DNA of 24,191 bases from Acidimicrobiia bacterium (GTDB taxonomy: Bacteria; Actinomycetota; Acidimicrobiia; Acidimicrobiales; Hopanoidiivorantaceae): the NCBI GenBank assembly GCA_020027305.1, contig JAHRAM010000192.1, positions 1-24,191 of the forward strand, in the 5' to 3' direction. The translations under genes were made by a program, and so were the position numbers. Positions 1-8,008 of the stretch are shown piece by piece. Position 1 is the stretch's first letter; every line of letters starts with the position of its first letter. A model generated the notes under the pieces. It did not search any database. It was given only the letters and a program-made list of their open reading frames with translations, and was not told the origin of the DNA.

Positions 1-1933
1 GCAACTTAAAATCATATTTGCCTTCTATAAATTCATCTTTAGAAGGATGGTCGCTTTCAACCACACTAAAATGTTTTCCATTATAATTTGTGTCAAACAA
101 CACATAGTCAATCTGGGAACGGAAATCACCGATGCTCTTATCAAAGAGCGTTTTATCAATTTCTAGGCGCGCAAGTATTGTCGGGCTGACATAGTCAACT
201 ATTTCAATTTTTGCATTCTTTTCTTTTTTAGAAATCTTTACATCTGCTTCAGCTGGTTTATCTACAACTACGCCATCTTGTTGTATGTCTCGAATTGTAA
301 TCTTATTAATTGGAGTTTTTTCTTTCTCAAGCATTTGAATAACCCCAACTTCCACCCCGCTACAAAATACATCGATACCCCTTGTTTCATCAGGGCGATT
401 ACCATTAATCTCATTTTTTATAAGCTCAATATCTAAAAGTGTTAATGGTTTGTCTAAATCAATAATTTTCGCCAAGCTACCATTGGTCGTTCCATCAAAG
501 AACAATTCAGAACGATTTATTTGTATTCCATATTTTGAAATAACTATTTTCTTTAGTTCGTCTTGTTTTGCGTGGCTGTAGTTGTTTATACAGTAGCGAA
601 TAATGCCTGACTTGTTGTTATTACTGTCGCCCTTATTGCTTTTATTGTTTTTGCTACCCCCATTTTCCTTGTCTGTGCTTTTTTTAGTATTGCTTTTATT
701 GTTATTACTTTCTTTTCCGTTACTTTCTTTTTGTATTTTCTCAAGCCTGCTTATTGTGGTTTGAATTGCTCCTTTATTTATGTCAGACATTATCCATCGT
801 CGACCCAGTTTTTCGGCAACTGCTGCAGTGGTGCCACTACCGCAAAAACAATCTAAAATTATTGAATCTTCGTTGCTTGATGCTTTTATTATGCGTTCTA
901 AGAGTGCTTCGGGTTTTTGGGTGGGATACCCTAAATGCTCATGTGAAACAATTCCCATTCCTGGAATGTCATCCCATATATTATCGACAATCGTTTCTTC
1001 TTTTACTTTGTCCCCAACTTTTTCACGAGAGTATTTAATTCTTATAGTCCCTTTGGTAGCTGAAACCTTCCCGTCTTCAACAATAAGTTCACCGCCATTT
1101 GTAATATAAATTCTGTTTTCGTTGTTTAGCTTTATAATGCTTTCGTCTGAATAACTACCGCGATCAGAAGTGCTAAAGTAACCCTCTTCATCTTTTTTAT
1201 ATTTTTTCTCTGCCTCCTCAATTGAGATATAAGTTTCTTTTTCAATAGTGTTCCAGACTGATTCTTCAGACTTTGAATAAATAAAAATATAATCTGCACT
1301 GAAAGGCATGTGCTTAGCATGTGTTTTCATGCCCCTTACAGTTTGTCTTCTCCACGTTATTTTATTTCGAAAATTATCTTTTCCAAAAACCTCATCTAAG
1401 ACCAAACGCAAATAGCTATCCATTCGCCAATCACAATGAAGATATATTGAACCTTGTTCACTAAGCAATTCTCGTATCAAAATTAACCGCTCATACATGA
1501 ACTGAAGATAATTATCTTGTGCCCAGATGTCCTCATATTGAGCCTGTTCAACAGGTGAATGCTCTTGTCCGTCAATTTTATTCTCAGCAGTTTTATTTTT
1601 ATTATTTCCATTTCCTCGCAATTTAACTTTTTTTACATAATCTGCACCTGAGTCAAATGGCGGATCAATATAGACCAAATCAACCTTTCCGCGAAACCCT
1701 TGAACAAGCAACGAGGATAAGACTTCTTTGTTGTCACCATGAAAAATTAAGTTGTAATCACTATCAGCATAATTTTTAAATGTAGGCTGAGCTGGCGGAT
1801 TTTCAACATTATAAGATTCACTAACTTGAGCGGGAAAATAATTGGCTTTGCCCAAAGGAGTTTTGCCTACCCAGTGGAGCATAGGGCGACCTTTTATCGG
1901 GGTTATGCGTGTTGTCTTGTTTATCTCGTTCAT
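1..1933 (-). CDS. DNA methyltransferase, beta-class, type III Mod-like (partial, 3' end outside window)
   Basis: Predicted site-specific DNA methyltransferase that would add a methyl group to adenine N6 (or cytosine N4) and protect the host from the neighbouring restriction subunit. The frame is open from an ATG at 1933 to the left edge (644 codons visible). Catalytic motif IV is DPPF at residues 90-93 in the context VYIDPPFDSG; the AdoMet-binding motif I is DCFCGSGT at 361-368, preceded by GYPTQKPEALL. Motif IV before motif I is the beta-class order. The stretch between them probably contains the target-recognition region. Residues about 393-446 are a low-complexity Asn/Ser/Lys-rich linker, after which at least 200 more residues follow. 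The start overlaps the stop of the preceding gene as ATGA (1930-1933), so translation is likely coupled. N6 versus N4 specificity cannot be told from DPPF alone. Confidence 0.93.
   Translation of the reverse strand, partial: MNEINKTTRITPIKGRPMLHWVGKTPLGKANYFPAQVSESYNVENPPAQPTFKNYADSDYNLIFHGDNKEVLSSLLVQGFRGKVDLVYIDPPFDSGADYVKKVKLRGNGNNKNKTAENKIDGQEHSPVEQAQYEDIWAQDNYLQFMYERLILIRELLSEQGSIYLHCDWRMDSYLRLVLDEVFGKDNFRNKITWRRQTVRGMKTHAKHMPFSADYIFIYSKSEESVWNTIEKETYISIEEAEKKYKKDEEGYFSTSDRGSYSDESIIKLNNENRIYITNGGELIVEDGKVSATKGTIRIKYSREKVGDKVKEETIVDNIWDDIPGMGIVSHEHLGYPTQKPEALLERIIKASSNEDSIILDCFCGSGTTAAVAEKLGRRWIMSDINKGAIQTTISRLEKIQKESNGKESNNNKSNTKKSTDKENGGSKNNKSNKGDSNNNKSGIIRYCINNYSHAKQDELKKIVISKYGIQINRSELFFDGTTNGSLAKIIDLDKPLTLLDIELIKNEINGNRPDETRGIDVFCSGVEVGVIQMLEKEKTPINKITIRDIQQDGVVVDKPAEADVKISKKEKNAKIEIVDYVSPTILARLEIDKTLFDKSIGDFRSQIDYVLFDTNYNGKHFSVVESDHPSKDEFIEGKYDFKL
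635..703. repeat. 15-bp direct repeat in the mod linker
   Basis: ATTGCTTTTATTGTT occurs exactly at 635-649 and 689-703, 54 bp apart (a multiple of three), inside the Asn/Ser/Lys-rich linker of the methyltransferase. Recombination between the copies would remove 18 codons without changing frame. Confidence 0.8.
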
Positions 1934-2718
1934 CTCTCAACTTGTCTAAGTTTCTCTGTATTTGCCATGCAAAAACTTTTACCTTTCTCAATCAATTTAT
2001 ATCGAGAGCCAGAGTCTCTGGGGTCGTTGGAACCATCAATCACAGAAATAGGCGGGACATAAATTTCAATTAGTCCCCAATGAACCAACCAATTAAAGGC
2101 ATCAGTCATATCATCTTGCGAATACTCAGGAGCACTATATCGCATCATTGCCTCTTTCGAAAATTTATGGTCGCGCTTAACACCATAATAAAGAGCCCAT
2201 AATATATACCACTCTTTATTACCCAATTCATTTATGTCAAAATTATTTTCGCCACCCTCTTTGTCTGTTTCTTCTTTTTTAGATTGTAAGTTTTCATTAT
2301 CAATATTATGCTTGAGCCAAGAAACAATGTTGCCTCTTAGTTTGTCTAAATTATCTAAATCGTAAGGAAGAACGTTTCTTTGGTTTAAATCAAATGGCAA
2401 ATTATCCAATGCTGGCTTTTCACATACCAAAAGAACTGGAATCCCTTCCCCATCTGCAAAACCCACTTCGTACCAAACGTTTGCTTTGTCCTTAGTAATA
2501 TCAGCCAAGCAAATTCTTGAGTTTCTAATTTGATCCATAAGGTCTTCGATTTTTAGCTTCTTTATATTTTTACTCTGGTCTAGACGGAATGGCTTCAAGC
2601 CAACTTCTTCAATCGCCGAAATATAAATCTCGTCAGATATTTTCATAAAATCATCTGAAAATGGATGCATGACAAAGCACTGAGGCTTTTCTTTTTCTAT
2701 AGTTTCTTTCGTTGTCAT
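1930..2718 (-). CDS. Nucleoside deoxyribosyltransferase/TIR-like protein with C-terminal winged helix, nested in RM operon
   Basis: No named family member recognised with certainty. Residues about 13-110 have the Rossmann-like pattern shared by nucleoside 2-deoxyribosyltransferases and TIR/SLOG-like nucleotide-cleaving domains: CFVMHPF (14-20), a helix ending RNSRICLADIT (65-75) and NVWYEVGFA (80-88). D73 and E84 sit where such enzymes keep catalytic acids. A charged linker (about 135-165) leads to a winged-helix-like segment (about 165-255: NKEWYILWALYY, AFNWLVHWGLIEI, SGSRYKLIEKG). I chose the ATG at 2718 (262 aa) because it forms an ATGA overlap with the res stop; an ATG at 2736 would add six residues. 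The gene lies between res and mod and ends in another ATGA overlap. Role inferred: a nucleotide- or NAD-cleaving effector, or a regulator, tied to the restriction system. Confidence 0.85.
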   Translation of the reverse strand: MTTKETIEKEKPQCFVMHPFSDDFMKISDEIYISAIEEVGLKPFRLDQSKNIKKLKIEDLMDQIRNSRICLADITKDKANVWYEVGFADGEGIPVLLVCEKPALDNLPFDLNQRNVLPYDLDNLDKLRGNIVSWLKHNIDNENLQSKKEETDKEGGENNFDINELGNKEWYILWALYYGVKRDHKFSKEAMMRYSAPEYSQDDMTDAFNWLVHWGLIEIYVPPISVIDGSNDPRDSGSRYKLIEKGKSFCMANTEKLRQVER

Positions 2719-5345
2719 TTTGAAGCGCCTACCCAATCTTTAATTTCATTTAAGTCCTCTTGTGCAAAATCATTTGAGGGTGATACATACACCATATGAT
2801 ATTTGAATTTTTCTGGATCTGACTGTAGACCCTGTAACTGCTCAATAGCTGTTCGCTTGGCTTCTACGGTATCACTGCCCCTCATTATCTCAGATTTTAC
2901 TTCAACAATGTAGAACTGGCCTGTTTTCTTCACAATTACAAAATCTGGGAAATAATTGTGATAACGGCCATCTTCACCTAAATATTCAAAATGAAAATCT
3001 GTCTTTTTGGAATCAGTTAACCCACCTGTAAACAAAAAAGTCTCAACATCCCTTGAATCCATGTTGAGGTTAGTGAGAATTTTCCTAAAGAGACTACCTT
3101 CTGGTTCGCTATCAAACACATAAGGATCATAGTGAAAGCTCAGGTCATGCTTGTCTTCAGTTTTATCTAGATATGCAAACAAATTACCTTGCTCTAAGCG
3201 CTCATATGTTCTCCTTAGCATCCTTATATGATGAACATACTGCCCGCCTTCCTCTTCAAAAACTGGATTCCCATTTTCATCGTGAATTCTAATCAACGCC
3301 ATTACCTCTGTCACCTCTTCATCGGCCAACTCATAATTTGACTGCCATCCCTCAACTTGCTCTAGCAAGCCATAAATATGACTTTCTGGTACCTTGCCAC
3401 TTGAATATAAATCACGTAGCTGCTTCACAAGTGGAAGTGTTGGGATATGGTACCTCGTAGAAATTTTCCCAGCAACCGTATAACAATCTAAAACGTTCTT
3501 GCCCACTGGTAACTCTTGAGTCTCACCAGTTGCTACCAGTATTTCACGCGTCCCTTCAAAATCAGGAGTAAGAATTGTTTTTAATACAGGTGGAAGCTTT
3601 TTTGCCGTAGGCTTTACTAACTTTAAATCACCTTTAGATTTTTCACTTCTAATCACTTTTTTAATTTGCCTTGTCATTTCAAGTTTTGGCAATTCTTCTT
3701 TGAGAATTTTTAGCGTAATAACCTTTTTCTCAATCGCTCCCGTGCTTAGCCTGCCAAGGCTTGTTCCAAAATTGTCCTGTAGCTCCTTGTTCAAAATTCT
3801 GGAATTAGTATAGTCAAGAAATATTTTTGCTGATTTATGGTTGCCTGAAATTTGGCGTAGGCATCGAGTGGCTGCTTGCAAAATATAATTGCTACTTGTT
3901 GTTTGTTCTTTAATCAACGCACACGCAAATAAACTGGGGCAGTTCCACCCTTCAACACCTTTGCCGATAAGCAATATAACTCTTTTTTGACTCGTAGGAT
4001 TATTTAACCTATTAAAATCGTCTATTTCAACTTGTGACGACTGCTGAGTGTTTACCAGTATTTGAGAAACGCCTTCACCGATTTTAGACATTGACTTCTC
4101 TATAAAAATGCGAGACGCATCTAAATGCTCTTGAGTCTTAAAATAGAACGCTATTTTTGCTTTTGAGCCATCTGGCAATTCAACATCGCCATACTGCCCA
4201 AAGAATTCACTAATAATATTTTCAAATACTGTAGCATCGTCTTTCTCTCTCATGTCATATTCATGTACTCCATCATTTAAATCTTTTAAGATGTTGTCTT
4301 TTATGCCATCAGCTAATCCATACCAAACAATGACTTCTTTCAATGTTTGCTTTTTGTAATAGGGCGTACCAGTGGTATTAACCACTGCAACTACAGGGGT
4401 TTGCTCGTGAATATAATTGATGGTTTGCCTAACCCGCTTTAACTTATCAAAAGTGTTTCCATATGTGTGGTGTGCCTCATCTGAAAAGATTCCGATGTTG
4501 GGCAGGCTAGCAATTTTCTGAAGCCTAAGATTTGCTGACAACTCATCTTGCTCATACAAATGTTGTGCTTGATTTTTCTTTCTATTGGCACGTAAACTAA
4601 TTTTTTCTGTATTAGTGACAATGAGGTTATAGCTACTATTAGGCTGAGCTTGAAGTTCTCTTCCTTTTTGTGGGAATTCAATTTTTAAATTTGCTGAAAA
4701 CTCTTTTTCTAGCTCAGGGGGGAGGATTTTCTCATATGGGATTTCACTAAGCTCACGAAGGCTTTCAATAATGGTTGTGCCAGGCGCAAAAACAAGTGCG
4801 TTTTTCATAAAATTCGCCTCGGGATAGCGAAGCGACATGGCAAACTCAATTGCGATAATCGCACCGATTAAAACGGTCTTGCCCGCACCCATTGCTAAAG
4901 CAAGGATATAGCTAGGGTAATCTAATACGAGAGCTTCATGTAGTGCTTGTAATTGTTTTTCTTTTACATAATCTTTGTCATCTTTGACATCTTGCAAAAT
5001 CTGATCTATTTCAGCATATCGAATACCATCTTTTGAAACAGGAATTCCTAATGCCTCAAAAAACTCTTCCTTGTTATCGCCATAATATTTTTTATACAAA
5101 TCTTCAATCTTAGGTGTGCCTGCAATTAAGCGAACATACCAATAAACTTCTAAAGCAAGAAATTGTGGCTCTCGTAAATACTTAAAAATTAATTCATTTT
5201 CAGCTTCCCCATCCTCGCCATCAAGCCCTAGGTCTTCAATTTGAAATCTAAGTATTTCAGAAATTAACGGGTAATCATCGCACTGATAGCCCTGCTTGCG
5301 CCAATCAGAGACAGACTCTTTTAGGTCTTCAAATAGTAGGTGCAT
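2715..5345 (-). CDS. Type III restriction enzyme-like Res subunit (DEAH helicase + PD-(D/E)XK nuclease)
   Basis: Predicted ATP-dependent restriction subunit, 876 aa. Superfamily 2 helicase motifs are in order: Walker A MGAGKT (152-157), DEAH (289-292), TGTP (325-328), and a motif VI-like AATRCLRQ (491-498) preceded by GKGVEGWNCP. Near the C-terminus PD (800-801) and EVK (815-817) form a PD-(D/E)XK nuclease signature. This combination is that of type III Res proteins, though 876 aa is somewhat shorter than I recall for the best-known ones. The start is well supported: GGAGGT lies 5 nt before the ATG, by far the best ribosome-binding site in the window. The gene is first in the operon, upstream of the effector-like gene and mod, the reverse of the usual mod-res order. 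Without a target-recognition domain it must work with the methyltransferase. Confidence 0.93.
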   Translation of the reverse strand: MHLLFEDLKESVSDWRKQGYQCDDYPLISEILRFQIEDLGLDGEDGEAENELIFKYLREPQFLALEVYWYVRLIAGTPKIEDLYKKYYGDNKEEFFEALGIPVSKDGIRYAEIDQILQDVKDDKDYVKEKQLQALHEALVLDYPSYILALAMGAGKTVLIGAIIAIEFAMSLRYPEANFMKNALVFAPGTTIIESLRELSEIPYEKILPPELEKEFSANLKIEFPQKGRELQAQPNSSYNLIVTNTEKISLRANRKKNQAQHLYEQDELSANLRLQKIASLPNIGIFSDEAHHTYGNTFDKLKRVRQTINYIHEQTPVVAVVNTTGTPYYKKQTLKEVIVWYGLADGIKDNILKDLNDGVHEYDMREKDDATVFENIISEFFGQYGDVELPDGSKAKIAFYFKTQEHLDASRIFIEKSMSKIGEGVSQILVNTQQSSQVEIDDFNRLNNPTSQKRVILLIGKGVEGWNCPSLFACALIKEQTTSSNYILQAATRCLRQISGNHKSAKIFLDYTNSRILNKELQDNFGTSLGRLSTGAIEKKVITLKILKEELPKLEMTRQIKKVIRSEKSKGDLKLVKPTAKKLPPVLKTILTPDFEGTREILVATGETQELPVGKNVLDCYTVAGKISTRYHIPTLPLVKQLRDLYSSGKVPESHIYGLLEQVEGWQSNYELADEEVTEVMALIRIHDENGNPVFEEEGGQYVHHIRMLRRTYERLEQGNLFAYLDKTEDKHDLSFHYDPYVFDSEPEGSLFRKILTNLNMDSRDVETFLFTGGLTDSKKTDFHFEYLGEDGRYHNYFPDFVIVKKTGQFYIVEVKSEIMRGSDTVEAKRTAIEQLQGLQSDPEKFKYHMVYVSPSNDFAQEDLNEIKDWVGASK

Positions 5346-5350
5346 TATTC

Positions 5351-5356
5351 ACCTCC
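5351..5356 (-). promoter_or_regulatory. Consensus ribosome-binding site of res
   Basis: GGAGGT on the minus strand, 5 nt before the res ATG. It fixes the start and stands out because most other genes in this window have only weak AAGG-like signals or none. Confidence 0.75.
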
Positions 5357-5430
5357 CCACCCTTGAGATTAATTTTCTGTGCGGTTATTGTTTCCATTTG
5401 CTATCTAATAGTTAGGCTAGCTTTAGGGTG

Positions 5431-5455
5431 AGACAATTTTTGGGATTCAATCCCA
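5431..5455 (-). promoter_or_regulatory. Candidate operator/promoter of the RM operon
   Basis: A perfect 15-bp palindrome, TGGGATTCAATCCCA (5441-5455), lies just upstream (relative to res) of a weak -35-like TTGTCT (minus strand, 5436-5431), with a poor TAACTA -10-like match about 16 bp on. The one-base centre makes it a better protein-binding site than a hairpin, and no U-run follows, so a terminator for the VWA gene is unlikely. An AAAGCTAG motif occurs on both sides. The promoter elements are weak; the palindrome is certain. Confidence 0.35.
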
Positions 5456-5491
5456 TTCCTCTAGCTTTGTGGCAAAAAGGCTAAAAGTTTA

Positions 5492-6928
5492 CTAAAGATT
5501 TTCTACGAACTTTGCTAGTTGGCGGAGATTTCTGACTTCAAATAAACCATCTAAATAGGGCATATAATCGCCAATGATTGAGTCGCCTGTATCCCAATAA
5601 GATTTCGGCTCTGGGTTAAGCCAATAAACTTTTCGTGCTTGATGGTGTGCTTGCTTTAACACCCATGAAGCAGAGGCGTGATAGTTGTTTCTGGCATCCC
5701 CCAAAACCAGCAAAGATGTTTTTGGAGTAATTGCCTTTTTGTATTTTTGCCAAAACGACTCAAGCACATGCCCATAATCAGAATGCCCGTCAACCCATAT
5801 CACATCTGCTTCTGTGTTGACCCTATGGATAGCGCCTGAAAACTCCTCTTCTGTTTCAAAGAACTGGGTCACCTCATCAACTTCATCAATAAAAACAAAC
5901 GACCTGATTTTGGTGAAATAAGCATTCAAGGAATATACCAAGTGAAGAGTAAACCTAGCAAATGCTGCCACTGAACCTGAAATGTCAGCCAACACAACTA
6001 TCTCTGGCTTATATGGCTTTGGGGATTTGAATTTCGGCTCGGCTGGAACCCCACCATAGCTCAAGGAGTGTCGAATTGTCTTTCTAAAATCAAGCGGGCC
6101 TCGGTTTTTTCTTCTCCGCTTTTGTGCCAGCCGTGCTGCCAACTTTCTTGACAAGGGCGCCACAGCTTTTTTTAGGGCATCCATCTCTTCTCTAGAAGCA
6201 TGCATGAAATCAATATCTTCTGGCAACGCCTTTCTCACAGTTTTTGCCACAGCTTGTGCCCCCCTATCGGCAACCAACCTTCGTCTGATTTCTGACTCAA
6301 TCTCTTGGCGCAAATTCTCAAGCTGGATTTCTATCTCGTCTTTCACCAGCCGTTCTTCCAAATCGCTAAACTCGTTGGAGGAATTATCATATGCTTGCTG
6401 AAGCAAGCCCTCTTGAAGCGCCTCCATGTTTATTCCTCGCAAAGTTCTAAACAAGTAATATGTGCCACCAACCGGGCGGCCTGGCGCCATATTGGCAAAC
6501 TGCTGAACTGCCATCCTTGCCAGCTCACGAATTTTGCTCTCGTCACCATCGGCCAAAGCCTCCATCAGTTCTGCTGTTATTTCAGCATCTGTAATTTCTT
6601 CAAGCTGTTGCCCCCACTCTTCAACCGCCCACTGCTTTCCCCTGAGAGAAAAATAAACTTCAAAGGCTGTGTCAAAAGTCTTTTGATGTGCCTTGCTCTT
6701 GACTAGTGATGTGGAAAGGGCAGCCTTAAAAATCGCTCGCTCAGTTATGGGAATGTGGTTGACAGCATTAACAGCATCAAGATTTTCAGTCAAGCTCACT
6801 GGCAGCCCAGCCGAGCGGAGTTCTTCTACAAATCCACTTAGCAAGTTCAACAATCCCAAATCAGAATTGAGGGCTGGGTTGGGGCTAGGAATGGCGTTAG
6901 GGCTAGTGGAAGAATTGGTGTTTGGCAT
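5492..6928 (-). CDS. CoxE-like VWA domain protein
   Basis: Predicted cytoplasmic von Willebrand factor A protein of the CoxE type, 478 aa, that works with a MoxR-type AAA ATPase, generally as a metal-dependent adaptor in assembling or activating a client complex. The MIDAS motif DISGS is at 315-319 in LADISGSVA, with later acidic positions in VDGHSDYG and LVLGDARNN. The first 290 residues are mostly helical and charged (EERLVKDEIEIQLENLRQEI, RRRKNRGP), as expected for this family. No signal peptide or membrane segment is seen. The N-terminal 22 residues are Pro/Ser/Asn-rich and no Shine-Dalgarno precedes the ATG, so the start could lie somewhat downstream. It follows the ATPase gene by about 92 bp, probably in one operon. 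The client is unknown: no carbon monoxide dehydrogenase genes are in the window. Confidence 0.88.
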   Translation of the reverse strand: MPNTNSSTSPNAIPSPNPALNSDLGLLNLLSGFVEELRSAGLPVSLTENLDAVNAVNHIPITERAIFKAALSTSLVKSKAHQKTFDTAFEVYFSLRGKQWAVEEWGQQLEEITDAEITAELMEALADGDESKIRELARMAVQQFANMAPGRPVGGTYYLFRTLRGINMEALQEGLLQQAYDNSSNEFSDLEERLVKDEIEIQLENLRQEIESEIRRRLVADRGAQAVAKTVRKALPEDIDFMHASREEMDALKKAVAPLSRKLAARLAQKRRRKNRGPLDFRKTIRHSLSYGGVPAEPKFKSPKPYKPEIVVLADISGSVAAFARFTLHLVYSLNAYFTKIRSFVFIDEVDEVTQFFETEEEFSGAIHRVNTEADVIWVDGHSDYGHVLESFWQKYKKAITPKTSLLVLGDARNNYHASASWVLKQAHHQARKVYWLNPEPKSYWDTGDSIIGDYMPYLDGLFEVRNLRQLAKFVENL

Positions 6929-7020
6929 TGTTTCTGGTATCGCTTATTTTGCCTTTGATTTAAATTGTATTTGAGCCAAACGTCAAGATTGATAGTGAAG
7001 CTACCTAAGTTTTTGTATAG

Positions 7021-7914
7021 CTAAAGTTCGTTAAGGTCTTGCCCTGCAAACTCTTTTTGCACCTTTTCTATATCAGTTCTATATTTCAGCAAAATATTTG
7101 CAGTAGATGTGGCAACCTCTTCATCAATGCTTTTCACACCCAAAATAAGCAACGTCTTTGCCCAGTCAAGTGTCTCAGAAACTGACGGGGGCTTCTTTAG
7201 CTCAAGCTGGCGGATGGAACGAACAACTCTAGCCACTTGGTCAGCCAGCGAATCTTCAATGTCTGGCACCTTGGCAAGCACAATTTCTTTTTCTCGTTCA
7301 AGGCTTGGATAGTCAATATATAGATAGAGGCAGCGCCGCTTCAACGCCTCAGAAAGTTCACGCGTATTATTAGATGTCAAAAACACAAGCGGAAAGTTGG
7401 TTCCCTCTATGGTTCCAAGCTCAGGGATTGAAACTTGATAGTCGCTCAACACCTCAAGCAGAAGTACCTCAGTTTCTACCTCCACCCTATCGACTTCATC
7501 GATTAACAAAACGGTGTCTTCTTCAGAGCGAATGGCTTCAAGCAATGGGCGAGACAGCAAAAACTGCTCAGCAAAAATATCTTCTTCCATCTCTGCCCAA
7601 TCTTGTTCACCTGAAGACTGAATTCTAAGCAACTGCTTTTTGTAGTTCCACTCATAAAGCGCCTTCGCCTCATCTAACCCTTCATAACATTGAAGGCGGA
7701 TGAGCTTTGATTTATTCATCTCAGCCACACTCTTTGCCAGCTGAGTTTTACCAGTGCCTGCTGGACCCTCAATTAAAACAGGCTTCTGCAGCTTGTCTGC
7801 CAAATAGACCACGCTGGCAATGCTTTCGTCTGCCAGATAATCAACCTTTGAAAGCTCACCTATGATGGATTTAATATCTTTTGAATTTTTCATATCTTTC
7901 GAATTTGTCGCCAT
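7021..7914 (-). CDS. MoxR-family AAA+ ATPase (CoxD-like)
   Basis: AAA+ ATPase of 297 aa paired with the VWA protein downstream. Walker A GPAGTGKT is at 50-57, Walker B LLIDE at 136-140, sensor-1 LTSNN at 179-183 and an arginine-finger-like ALKRRC at 190-195. The segment QCYEGLDEAKALYEWNYKK is typical of the CoxD-like MoxR branch. Such ATPases act with a MIDAS protein as a chaperone-like remodelling pair. AAGGGA about 7 nt before the ATG at 7914 supports the start. The N-terminus holds an in-frame duplication (NSKDMK/NSKDIK). It lies 94 bp after proA on the same strand; whether it belongs to that transcript is unclear. Confidence 0.92.
   Translation of the reverse strand: MATNSKDMKNSKDIKSIIGELSKVDYLADESIASVVYLADKLQKPVLIEGPAGTGKTQLAKSVAEMNKSKLIRLQCYEGLDEAKALYEWNYKKQLLRIQSSGEQDWAEMEEDIFAEQFLLSRPLLEAIRSEEDTVLLIDEVDRVEVETEVLLLEVLSDYQVSIPELGTIEGTNFPLVFLTSNNTRELSEALKRRCLYLYIDYPSLEREKEIVLAKVPDIEDSLADQVARVVRSIRQLELKKPPSVSETLDWAKTLLILGVKSIDEEVATSTANILLKYRTDIEKVQKEFAGQDLNEL
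7874..7909. repeat. 18-bp tandem duplication in the MoxR N-terminus
   Basis: Two adjacent 18-bp units (7874-7891 and 7892-7909), 15 of 18 bases identical, encode NSKDMK and NSKDIK just after the start codon. In-frame, so tolerated. Confidence 0.75.
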
Positions 7915-8008
7915 TTAGCTTCCCTTAGTTATATCTTTAACTGCCTTTTTTAATTTACCTTTTACTTTTTCTTTTGTGCCACTATCTCATTTATCTCACT
8001 TGTGTCAC

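Noticed and set aside
754..1109. Two overlapping plus-strand open frames of 94 and 109 codons
   Set aside because: They lie antisense to the catalytic core of the methyltransferase, including its FCGSGT motif, and have no domain of their own.
5441..5455. Rho-independent terminator for the VWA gene
   Set aside because: The palindrome has almost no loop, giving at best a 5-bp stem, and no U-run follows on the minus strand.
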